Source of the DNA: Maylandia zebra
Lineage: Eukaryota; Chordata; Actinopteri; Cichliformes; Cichlidae
Direction: 5' to 3'
Assembly (NCBI RefSeq): GCF_041146795.1
Contig: NC_135170.1
Location: 10,102,033 to 10,166,032, forward strand
Length of the DNA stretch: 64,000 bases
Shown here piece after piece: positions 12,401-24,800 of the stretch (positions are counted from its first letter, which is position 1; every line of letters starts with the position of its first letter). The translations under genes were made by a program, and so were the position numbers. The notes beneath the pieces are model-generated. The model was not told where the DNA came from and searched no databases. It saw nothing but the letters and a program-made list of their open reading frames with translations.

Positions 12401-15400
12401 AGACGCTTGGCAGGTGGGCCAAGTATAGATGAGGCAGAGGAAGAGGTAGCTTTGGATGTTGATCCACTCCCGGTCGTGGTCACCTTGTACAGGAGTGATG
12501 AAGAGGAAGAGGAGGAGAGTGTCAGCAAGGATGGCTTTGAGGAGGAGAGCGTAGTGGGGGCGAGGCTCCGTGGCTCTGTGTGGTTGTCGAGCTGCAATGC
12601 ACTGGCTTTGTGCTTAAAGTCATCCGTGTCGATGAGCCGGTTCAGGAGGCTGATGGGAGACCCCTTCGATTCCGAGTACTCCACCCCAAAGTGCCGCAGG
12701 TGAGCTCGAGCATGGCTGGATAAGCCTTTCCGGGTTTCAAACCAGGCGCCGCACAGCTGACAAACAATGTCTTTGTTGGGGTCAACCTCCAGTGCTATGA
12801 ACAGAAGAAAGAAATGACTAAACATGAAGCAATGAAAAGATAAAACAATCATCAGCTAGGACAGCGACACTTACTGAGGTTAAGAGGAGCATCATTCTCC
12901 TCTGGCGCCCAGAGGGGTTTGGCTGTTGTTGAGCCGGAGAGGTTAGAGGTCAAGTTTTTCATGCCCCCTGCCTTGTGCTCAGGAGAGCGCAAGGGGGAAG
13001 ACACAGGTAGTAGAGAGGAAATGGGGGCTTTCTTCACTACCGAGGAAGGGGAGCCAGAGTGAGCCGGAGCTGGAGAGGCGCCCGGAGAAGGTGTGGAGGA
13101 GGACGAGAGCGGCACTGCTTTCGCTGCTTTGGCCAAGAGGGACAGAGGGATGGGTTTCTCGTCTAAGTCCATGTCCTCATCTTTTGGGGCAACGGACGGG
13201 GAGGGGCTCTCAGCTATGAGTGGCTCCTGAAGAGACGAGCTTATTTTGCGCTCCTTGGCAATCCGGCGGAGGAGCTCAATGGAGGTCCCGCTGCCGTCTG
13301 AAACGGTGATGCCCAGCTGGCGCAAGTGAGAGCGGGCGTGGATGGAGAGGCCGCGCTTGGTCTCAAACTGAGCTTCGCACACCTCACACTTCAAGTTGTT
13401 GTCTGCACAAGTGTGAAAGACGGCATAAGACTGGGTAATAAGCTGTGTCTTACAAATGTTATAAATGTTTCAAACCGCTACAGATGACATCTGTTTTTAG
13501 GCAGCTTGAGCACTTACATGGTGTTTTTCTACTCTGCATACAAAGCATCTATGCTACGAGCCTTATTCACACACACATTCATCATAATCTAACATTCACA
13601 CTCTGATGAACCAGGTCCTAGGGTTCAGTATCTTCCCCAAGGATACTTTGGTATGCAGACTGGAGCAGTCAGGGATTGAACCACCAACCTTCAGATTAGC
13701 AGACAGCCTGCTCTACTTCCTGAGCGACAGCCACCCCAGTTTTAAAACCAGCAGCAGGTGGCTCGGGTTATTCTAGAGACCACAGATATCCCAGAATACA
13801 CTTACACAGTACTAGGGGTGCTCTAATTACCCCCTAAAAGATTTGTCTTCCTCTCAGGATTTCCCTTGTGATAACCCCCTCTCTTGTAGCATCTCTGTTA
13901 CCACTACAGTTTTCCCACTGACAGCTATGATGAGGCTTGGCTGTAGCAAATCCAATCCCCTGTAAACACTCTGAGGTCAGCATTCCCACATTCCTGCCTC
14001 ACCCGCGGTGTCTGCATCCTCCCCAGGAGAGAGGCTGTCCGTGTTCACGCCGCGCGGACCCGTTTTCCCGGGGCTTGAGCTCAAACCGTCCAGGGCTGAA
14101 AGCTGCTGCAGCTCCTCCTCATCTTCTTCCTCTGCTCCCTCCTCGTCATCGCCTAAAAACACAACCGTATCCGTGTTAAGTGCAGAAAATCCACAGTAAT
14201 TAGGCTAAGTGATGAATGTCATGACAAATCACATTAAATAGCAGTCTGAGGGATGCATCTCAAAGCTAATTATACATTGGGGGAAATAAATAAATAAACT
14301 TCATCAAACGCATATGCACGCATTAAATGCATGTATATGTGGATAAAAGAAGAAAAGAATCAGGCTGTGAGCTGAAAAATCAGCTCAGTCCTGTGAGCTC
14401 AATGCCCTGTTATTTTCTCCCTCCTTGTTACAGCAGCGCGTTGTAATGCATTCTGTGGGGGAAATATGCATAAAAACAATTCAAGTAATGAATCCCTGTC
14501 AAAAAAAAAAAAAAGCCAAAGAACAAAACAAAAAAAGTAATAACTGCACTACAGTATGAAACAAACGCGGCAGTCTTGGTTCCCCGCAGTCAGACATTCC
14601 TGGGACAAAAGTGCCATTTTCTGCGACAAATCGGTAAATCAAAAGAGACGTGGAGACAGACAATGCTTTTTGTCTGGTGGGCGGCTCTGCGCTTGTCAGT
14701 TCATCTCTTGACTGTAAAAGAGCAGCGATGTGACACCCCGGAACGCAGCGTTATAACACCGTTTATTATGCTAAAGACAACGCCAAATAATCACAGGGCT
14801 AATTTCTAAGATCGGAGGCAAAGTGGCAAACGCTAACTTTGTGCCCGTTCGGGCGGAGAGAGAGTGAGCAACCCGACACTTCCAAGTAAAAGTGATACTT
14901 CCATTATACTTGGTTGATCCGGATAAGTTGCAATAAGATTACCAGTTACTAACTGCTGCTACTTAGGGTCAACAAAGTTACCACGTTTCCCGACTATTCT
15001 CGCGGTCAGTTTATTGTAGGGGGAGAAAAAAAGAGACATGCACAAAAGCATGCACTTGAAGGCACAGCGTGTCCTCTATCAAAAATCAAAGCAAAGTAAA
15101 ATGGCGAGGATTGGGCAACTGTAGGTAATTTTAGAGATCCTGCAGCATTGGAAATACTGGACGTCATTCGATACTTGTATAATAGAGGGGGGAAAGCACA
15201 CAGACATACACACTCACATAAATATGTATTGAAAAGAAAAAACAAACTGCAACAATAGTATCACAACAGCCAAAATGCACACAATCTATCCCCGCGTGCA
15301 AAATCAGGAAACCCGAAACAATAACAATGACCCGCTTTATGAGCTTCTGACATGCGTGTCACAGGCTACCTGCACGCGACACTCATTTTTTTTACCCGGT

Positions 15401-15791
15401 CTCCAACGTGATAAAGAGTTTTTCTTTCTTTCTCTCTTTTTTTTTCTTTTTAATGGCTGTTATCTGGCTACATTGTGACAGAAGATGCGGCGCCAGACGT
15501 GCAGTGCGAAGAAGCCGCCGCGCGATCCGAGGGCACGCGGTGCACGGGAATTACGGCGCGCGGTACTCACCGGTCCGCAACCGCAGTGCATCGGACTCCC
15601 GGCAGCTGAAGCCAGACAGTTTTTCCGCTATTGTTTGGGTCTGCGGGGAGGTGGAAGCAGCCATTTTGCCCCCATATGCACCGCTAAGCTAAGGCGTGAC
15701 CAATCGAGTGGAGGCGGAGGTTGGGATAAATGCACCGAGTGCCACATCAACCATGGGCATCAGGGATTCTCTCACTCTTTCCAGCTCTCTC

Positions 15792-15889
<98 letters not shown>

Positions 15890-18800
15890 GCGCAAAGACT
15901 GATTTTTCTCAGCAGCCACCTGACTCCAGTACTTCCCACCGAGGACAGGCAGTAACTTCAAAACACATTTCTAACTGCTTTATCATTATCTCCTTCTATC
16001 TTGGTTTTATGAGGCAACAGAGAGCCAAGCTCAAACTTCAAACGTGGACAAGGCAGTGACCCATCAGAGCCATCAGCAGCCAGCAGATTAATCACACAAC
16101 CAATAAGTAAGGTCTGTTTATCACATTGCCATTTTTAAAGATGGACCAATAATAGAAACTCACCTTTACACTCTTCTGCTCCGTCCCGCTTCTTCCAGGA
16201 TTGGGGAGATGCTGAAGGCAGCACATCAGAAACAGCAGCACTCAGGGTCCTTTCGCTTGTCTCCTCCTCCAGCTTTACTTTAACAATTCCCTCCCCTTCA
16301 TCCTCTAGGTCTCTCTCGTCTTCATCATCGTCCTCGTCTTCCTCCACTGGAGAGCCAGAACTCCGAGGGGGAGCCGTGGGGATTACGAGGTCAGGCCTGC
16401 TGGAGAACAGCTCCCTCAAGATGTGGATCGGGGAGATGGTAACATCCCAGTTAGTGATGCCGAAGTCACGGAGGTGGGCCCGAGCGTGGCTCGACAGGCC
16501 AGCCCGGGTATCGAAGCCAGCACTACAGAACTCGCAGTGCATCACGCTGAAAGTGTCCGGGTCAAAGTTGGCAACTACAGGGGAAAGAAGCAATGCAAAT
16601 GATTGAATGTAAAGTAAGGCATGTCATGCTAATGGTTCCCGACCTTTTGTTTGTTTGTTTTATTGTGACCCCCACAAATTGATGGAACAACTTTTCCTTT
16701 TAAAAACCCACACACCACAATGCTGGTGTGTTGGTCTGTTGGTCATTTGCTGAGTTACCACTTTGGTCAAGCCAACCACAAAAATAACTGCCATGAAACT
16801 TTGAATAATCATGGCTCTCAAGAGATGAATTCTATTCATTAGTGTACTGAACTTTCCTTTAGCACCCCTATCTGGGTGGTCTCAAGTGAAATCTCTCATG
16901 CCTCCACCAACTGTTGGGTTATTGTTGGACTTATCTGTAGGAACAGATATCTGGATATGAATATGCAGATCAAAGATTAAACTTTCTGGCGTCTGCTTTC
17001 TGCTTGTTAATAAGCAGAATATGAAGGTAAAGAGTCTCTATAAAAAGTGAAAGTCGGATTGCATTTTTTAAAATGTAATTCTGATCTACTAACCTGGTAT
17101 ACACCTGCGAGATCTTTGAAGTCTGCGGACCAAATGTTCCTAGTCGTCCCGAGGTCCAGATTAAAACACAGAGAAGACCAGGCATTTGTGGTGACTGTGC
17201 CTAAATTGTGGAACACTTTGCCTCTGCATATCAGGACCTCCACAACACTGGATACTTTTAAAACCCATCTAAAGACTCATTTTTAAATCAGTATGAGCCT
17301 GTTACTATTGTTTTTATTTATCATCATTCTATAATTCTATTCCCTTCTACCTTTATCCTATTTTATGTCTTTTGCCTTGACTATTTTTATTGTACAATAC
17401 TTTGGTCAACAGATGTTGTTTTAAAAGTGCTTTATAAATAAACTTGAATTTGAACTTGAACTAATCCAAAAACCGTAAACAAAGAAAACACGGGAAGAGA
17501 CATGCAGGTTAACTTTCGGAGGTTTAAGTCATCATTGGTGATGATGACCCTAACACTAGCCAATTACTGAATTGTTCTTCCGAGTCTTGGCAATCCCAGA
17601 ACAAAGAAAACTAACACACAAAAAATGTTCATACAGGGTTAGAGTTGGGTTAGGGTTATGAAAACTTGGGCCTCTAAGTTTTAACTTCTCTCAGTTTTGA
17701 GGTGAACAGTTGAAGCAAGGTTACGAGTGGCTGACATGTAAATTTATCAGATTAGCTACATGAACATCTGCGAACATCAGCTACAAAAATAGCCATAAAT
17801 ATGTGGACATGGTTTAAGCCAGAGAACTAGCCGGTAGGTTATAAACCACTTACCAGTTATATTATAGAAATTCAATATACATTTCTCAAAGTGTTCATCA
17901 CATCAACAAAAAATTAAACACGGAGACAAATATGAAAAAAATGTAAAACCTTGTATAATGTAAAAAAAGGGTATTAAAGTGAGATATGATAGCCTACATC
18001 AGAGTCTTCATTGTAAAGATGTTTTACTCCAAACACAATAAAAAGACAGGGTTCCAAATCTGCAAAGACATCTACATAGTCTAAGAAACACATGCGACAG
18101 GGTGCTGACCTTTTTTTTTCTTCTTCTGATAAGAAAACTTCTTCTCAATCGCGTTGACTTCCTCCGGGGATATGAAGTGACGCACGTTGTAGCTGACGCC
18201 CACACGGTTCAGGTGGCCTCTCACGTGATTGGCAAGCCCAATTCCATTATGAAATCGATCGGGGCAGTAGGGGCATTTCCTCTCCACGCTCTTCAGCGCC
18301 TCTGTGTCCTCATCAATCTCGTCTAAGTCTTCATCCAGGACGCCCTCTGACAGGAAACGTCGCACGCGTTCCTCGTCAATGTCTTCGTCGTCGTCGCTGT
18401 CAATTTCTACAGGAGCGGCAGCGACCCTGGTGCTCCTCCTCAGAAAGAAAACCTTCCCGTCTTTTTCCGCTTCCTTCTTGTCATCGTCCTTTTCGCTCTT
18501 CTTGGTGGGGAGCGGTAATGGAGCACTCTGCAGCGATGAGCCATCATCTATCAAGGAAAGAAAATGAACTTTTGATTAAAATTATCACGAAATCTAACTC
18601 AAACAGCAGGCAGTGCATGCGCATCCAGAAATCTGAATAAAAAAATAATAATAATAATAATTAGCTAATTTTTTGCCATTTCTATCAATCAAGGGTAAAC
18701 TATTACTCTGAAATTAACAATTGAGTTCTTATTTAGTCTCACCCATGTTGGATTGTGCTCTAGTCTGAGGCCTGACTGCCACTGATGAGCTTTCCTCTTC

Positions 18801-21800
18801 CCGACACAGCTCTGTCTTAAACTCTGACTTCTGATCTTGGTCCTGCTCTTCCTCTTCACTCTCAGGCAGCTTTTCACCATCCCCAGTGGTGTCAAGCTTG
18901 GCCAGATCAGTCCAAGGTTTGCCTCTTGTGCTGAATCTCCTGTTACAGACCACCTGTCTCACAGGCCGAGCTGTAGTGCCGTCTGGTGTTCTGCTGTCAT
19001 CAGAAGCAGTAACTGCTCGCTGGCTTTTGCCTTGAGTTGCGTCATGCTGAGATCCGGACTCAGAGACGAACTCAGGGTCTAGGTTGGGTTTAAAAATTCT
19101 TGCTCCCATACTAGCCTTTAAACGCTGTCCAGACTCGTCGATCTCTCCTGGATGAACGAGTGCCTGGTGTTCCCTCAGTATGGATTCACTTGAGGTCAGG
19201 AAGCCACAGTGACCACAGGTCAGGGAAGTAGATGCCAAACTCAGTGGTGAGCCAGAGGAAGAAGAATCTGACTGGAGAGTGGGCTTTTTCCTGGTGTGGG
19301 TCTTGGAGTGATTAGCTAGTGCTTGGGATGTTCTTGTGCTGAAGTTACACTTGGTACAGATAAAGCGGCGACGGTAGGCAGAGAGAGCTCGGGTCTGAGT
19401 TGGAGTTCGAACTGAATTTGGCAGGGGTGTATTTAGGTCAAGGACTCCTGGGTCTATATCCAGTGTTGACACTGGCGATAGAGGTGGAGATTTGACCGTG
19501 TCTGGGTCTACCACCTTGCTTAGTATTGAGCCTGGGCCAGTATTTTCTATAACTGTCGGGTCTATGCTTCTATTTTTCAACACCTTGCTGTCCAGTGTCT
19601 GAAATTCTTTTGCTTTCCCATTTTCATTCAGTTTCTCAATTTCTTCCAGGATCTTCAGTCGTGACTCTTCGTGCCTTCTATGGTGGTCAGCAAGTGCAAG
19701 TCGATTTGGCAGGTTCCATCCACACTCAGTGCACCGAAAGCGGCTGCCCTTTCCTAACCGCCTGACACCCCCTGCGCCACTCTGATTGTGCTCAATCATG
19801 TGTTCTTGCAGGTGGACCTGCTTTTTAAAATAAATGCTACACTCGACACACGTGAAAATCTCTTTATCTGTCTCCGCTCCACTTTCTTCTCCTTCTTTGT
19901 CTCTTCTCCCACCTCTGTCTCTGAACTTTATGGGTTCCACCCCTCCCTCTCCAAAGCTGACCTCCTCAAAGTCATAAACCCCTCCACCTCGATTTAGCTG
20001 TACTGTTTCAGATTTTTGAGGACTAGGTCTTGCCAATTTGGCAGTCTCAGGCAACGTACGCTTTAAGGTGCCAAGTCCTGAGAAGGGCCTGAGCAAGACC
20101 CTCTTTTTTCTGCACCGCTGAATGAATGTGCAATGAGCCCAGGGGGCAGGAGGGGGACTCTCTTGGTCTGAGTCTCCGGGGAAGGTGTACACATCTCTCT
20201 CAGGCTCCTTGGTTTCCTTTCCCTTGGGCTTTTTTTCTCCCTCCCCGTTGTCCAGCACCACCTCCTCCTCCTCCATTTGGCAACCTTCCTTTGGTTTTAC
20301 TTTAGACAGGAATGGCTCAGCTCCCTCAGATACATTCCAGAATTTGCTGTCTGCTACTGCAAAGAAAGCAGGAGAATTCTCAGTGAAAGAAAAGATTTTA
20401 AAAACAAAGCTATCGAGTGTGCAGGCAGACTAAGTTTATTCAGTATGGTACTTACATTCTGTTTGGCCAGGCTGGGATGTATTTGGCTCCTCTGTCTTTG
20501 TGCTCTCATTGTTATCACTGTGCCCCTCAGCGGGTGTAGACATGCCAGTCTTACTATGGAAGTGTTGCATTTTATCAGGTACTTGGTCATCTTCACTATC
20601 AAGTCTGGATGCCATCAGAAAAAGAATTTATTACATTATATTCGTAATAAATTTAAGAAAAGTATCTGCCTGTATTCAGGAAAAAATCAGAAATCATGTT
20701 TGGCCTCATATTTCTTATTCTCAGGCCCATTGCCACCACTGAGGTCGAGTCCCCCATCTTTTCAGGGAATTTCGTGGGTTTTAGCTAACTAAGGGATGTG
20801 TAATTATAAACATGGAAATGCTGGGAATGTTAGGCCCATAAAAATTTGGTAAAAGACAAGTTTTTTCTAATTTTGGTTCTGCACACTACCACAATGATTT
20901 TAAATGAAATAACTCAGATGCAGCTGAAGTACAGACTTTCAGCTTTAATTTAGTGGGTTAAAAGAAAAGACTGCATAAAAATGTGAGGAACTACAAGCAT
21001 TTTTAACACAACCCCTTCATTTCAGGGGATCGAAAGTAATTGGACAAAAATAAATATTATTATTATTATCATAGTTATTTCATTATAATTAAATAACTGA
21101 AGATAAAATGTTCATTTCTAATACCTGGTTGAAAACCCTTTGCTGGCAATAACAGTCTGAAGTCTTAAACTCTTGGACATCACCAGATGCTGGGTTTCTT
21201 CCTTTTAATGAGGGAACCCTTTTTTTTGCCAGGCCTTTACTTTCAGTTACTGTTTGTTTGTTTGTTTGTTTGTTTGTTTGTTTGTTTGTTTGTTTGTTTG
21301 TTTGTTTGTTTGTTTGTTTGTTTGTTTGTTTGTTTGTGGGCCTTTCTCTGCAAAGTCTTCAACAAGTGAAATGCATGCTCAATTGGGTTAAGATCAGGTG
21401 ACTTGCTTGGCCATTCAAGAATAATCCACTTCTTTGGTTTAATAAACTCCTGGGGTGCTTTGGCTGTATGTTTTGGGTCATTGTCCATCTCTATTACGAA
21501 AGCCAGCGCAACTGTATTTAGCTAGATTTGAGCAGACTGTACATCTCTGAACACTTCAGAGTTCATTCAGCTGCTTCTGCCCTGTGTCACATTATCGATA
21601 AACACTAGTGTCTCAGTGCCACTGGCAGCCATGCACGCCCAAACCATCACACTGCCTCCCCTGTGCTTTACAGATGATGCGTTGTCCTTTGGTTCATGAG
21701 CTGCTCCACGCCTTTTCTTGACATCATTCTTGTAGAGGTTGGTCTTGGTTTCATCTGCCAAAGAATGTTTTTCCAGAACTGTGCTGGCTTTTTTTTTAGA

Positions 21801-24800
21801 TGTTTTTTTTTTTTTTTTTTAGCAAAGTCCAATCTAGCCTTTCTGTTCTTGAGGTCTTGCACCTTGCAGTAAACCCTCTGTATTTACTTTCATGCAGTCT
21901 TATCTTTATGGTAGACTTGGATATCGATACGCCTAACTCCTGGAGAGTGTTGTTCACTCGGTTGGCAATCATCCACCACTGTTATCGTCCATGGATGTCC
22001 AGGTCGTTTTGCATTGCTGAGTTCACCAGTGCTTTCTTTCTTTCTCAGGATGTACCAAACTGTAGATTTTGCCACTCCTAATATTATAGCAATTTCTTGG
22101 ATGGGTTTTTTTCTGTTTTCCCAGCTTAACGATGGCGTGTTTCACCTACATGGGCAACTCCTTTGACCAAATGTTGTCTGTTCATGGAAATATCTTCCAA
22201 AATGCAACCAACACACCTCAAATGAACTCCAGGCCTTTTATCGGCTTAATTTATAATGATATAAAGAAAGAATTGCCCACATCTGTCCGTGAAATAACCT
22301 TTGAGTCAATCGTCCCATTACTTTTGGTCCCCTTTAAAAAGAGGGTGACCTGCATTAAGGAGCTGAAACTCTTCATTGAATTTGACACACAAATGAAAGC
22401 TGAGAGTCAACACATTATGTCCATTATATAACTATAACTGGAATACGTTTTAGTAAAGACAGTAGTGTATTCAGCACTTTAGGAAATACACTAATATGCT
22501 ATCTTTCAAAGAATCAGGTAAGATGATTCTTTGATAGATTCCTGTGAGCTAAATGTAAAAGTTGAACATGCAAGTTCATAACATACAGTTAGGTCTAATT
22601 AGATTTAATTTTGCCTCTTTACATCACCACAGTGGATTTTAAATCAAACAATCAAAAAGTTACTAAAGTGCAAACTTCCAACTTTAACTTGAGAGGTTTA
22701 AAAAAAATTGCATTGACTGCTTAGGATTTACAGTCAGGTGCAAAAGTAATTGGACCATACATGGCCAGGTGAGGCCTGTTCCTTTGTTATTCCTTGACAA
22801 AACAAGTAGATCTATCTAGAGCCAATTCCAAGTATTCAACTTGCATTTAGTATCCGTTCACTAGAACTCTGAAAATGAAGCCCAAATAGATGTTGCAAGT
22901 GAGGCGGGCCATCGTTTGGCTGAAAGATCAAAATAAACATATTAGAAAGTTAGAAGAAAGGAGTGGGCAAGTAAACAGTTTGGTACATGCTTAAAATGAA
23001 TGATTTCACTGGCCAACTTCACATCGCCAAAAGGCTTGAAAGGCCACAGAAGAAAGCTAAATTGGATGATTGCAGAATTCCTTTCCAAGTTAAGAACACT
23101 CAAAGAGATAGACGTATCATTGTCAAAGTCTACAATCAAGAGACGCCTTCATGAACGGAAACACAGAGGGTTTACAAGGTTAAAATGAAAAATAAAAAAG
23201 ATTAGAAATATAGATTAGAAAAAATAAATATGTTTAGTGTACAGGCCTATACTCAGATTCAAATACATCCTGCAAAACTAATGGAACTGCACTTTACTGT
23301 GTTAATGGATAATTACTCAGGGTAATTGAAACTCAGAGTTTCTCAAGACAAAGGAATAAGGATATTCTTAAATATCCAGTTACTTAATCTCAATGCAGGA
23401 GAACAGTTTTCAGTTATTTAATACAAAGCTGAATGCAGACACCCACAAACAAGTATTACCTAAAGGAGCCTGCAGTAAAGGCCTAGCAAGCATTTCAAGG
23501 AAACACATGTTGATATGTCTATGTGGTCCAGTCACCTACTGCAAAGGATCTCATCTAGTATTTGTTGAGAATCTAGAGAATCTGCAAATATAAAGACTCT
23601 TAAGTCTTTATATTTGCAGCGAGTAAAATAAGTATTGAACACGTCACCAATTTTTTAAGTAAATATATTTCTAAAGGTGCTATTGACATGAAATTTTCCA
23701 CACATGCAAAGAAATCAGACTATAGATGTCTAGAAACGATGTGATACAAAAGCCTTTGTTGGTGATGACAGTGTGAAAACTCCTCCTGTGTGGAGAAACT
23801 ATGCTCAAGTGTGATTTTGGCCCATTCTTCCACACAGTGTTCACATCCTGAAACTTCTGTGGGTCCATTCTTTGAACCCTGAGCTTTAGTTCTTTCCACA
23901 CATCTTTAATTGGATTCAGGTCATACGATTGGCTGGGTGATTCTAGCAGCTTTATTTTCTTTCTCTGAAAGCAACTCGGAGTATCCTATGCTGTGTGTTT
24001 TGCATCATTGTCCTGTTGAAACATCCACCCTCATTTCATCATCATCATCATCCTGGTATAGGTGGCAGCAGATTTTTTTTTTATCAAGAATGTCCCTGGA
24101 CATGTTTCCATTCATCTTTCCTTCAATTATATGAAGCATGCCAGTGCTGTATGCTAAAAACAGCCCCACACTGATGTTCCCACCTCCAAGCTTTACTCTT
24201 GGTATGCAGTGCCTTTTGGCCTCCAAACAGCTCAACTTTGAGCTCATCTAACCAGTCTACATTCTCCCAGTTTTTCACAGGCTTGTCTAAAGCGGGTCTA
24301 AAGTTCAGCAAACTTTAGACCCGCTTCATTATTCTACTGTATATAGTATATTATTTTATTCTATTCTGTACAGCTGTGTACTGTATTTATTCTTATTGTA
24401 TTCTAATTTTTGCGTCATAACTTTTGCACTGTCCACTTCCTGCTGTGACAAAACAAATTTCCCACGTGTGGGACTAATAAAGGTTATCTTATCTTATCTT
24501 ATCTTATTATGAGTTTTCTTCAGCAATGGAGTCTTGCATATGGCGTGCATGACTTTTCATTTTCACTGGAACCTTCACTAGTTTAGAAATTCTTCTGTAA
24601 CCAATGCCATCAATATGTTTTGCAACAATAAGGTTGCAAAGGTCTTGAGAGAGCTCAGTGGTTTTACTCATCATAATATGTTTCTAATGTGACACCTTGA
24701 TAATGAGACATCTTTTATAGGCCATCATTTGAGTCTGAACCAGCTGATATTCATTTGCACTAAGTGGCAGGACTGCTTTCTGATTACTGATAGATTTCAG

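Noticed and set aside
15696..16059. Open frames with long Thr-His runs near 15.7-16.0 kb
   Set aside because: They are translations of the CA microsatellite in three frames and have no protein family features.
20276..20276. ATG at 20,276 as the start of wiz
   Set aside because: The frame is open upstream to an acceptor at 20,357 and joins in phase with the exon at 20,604.
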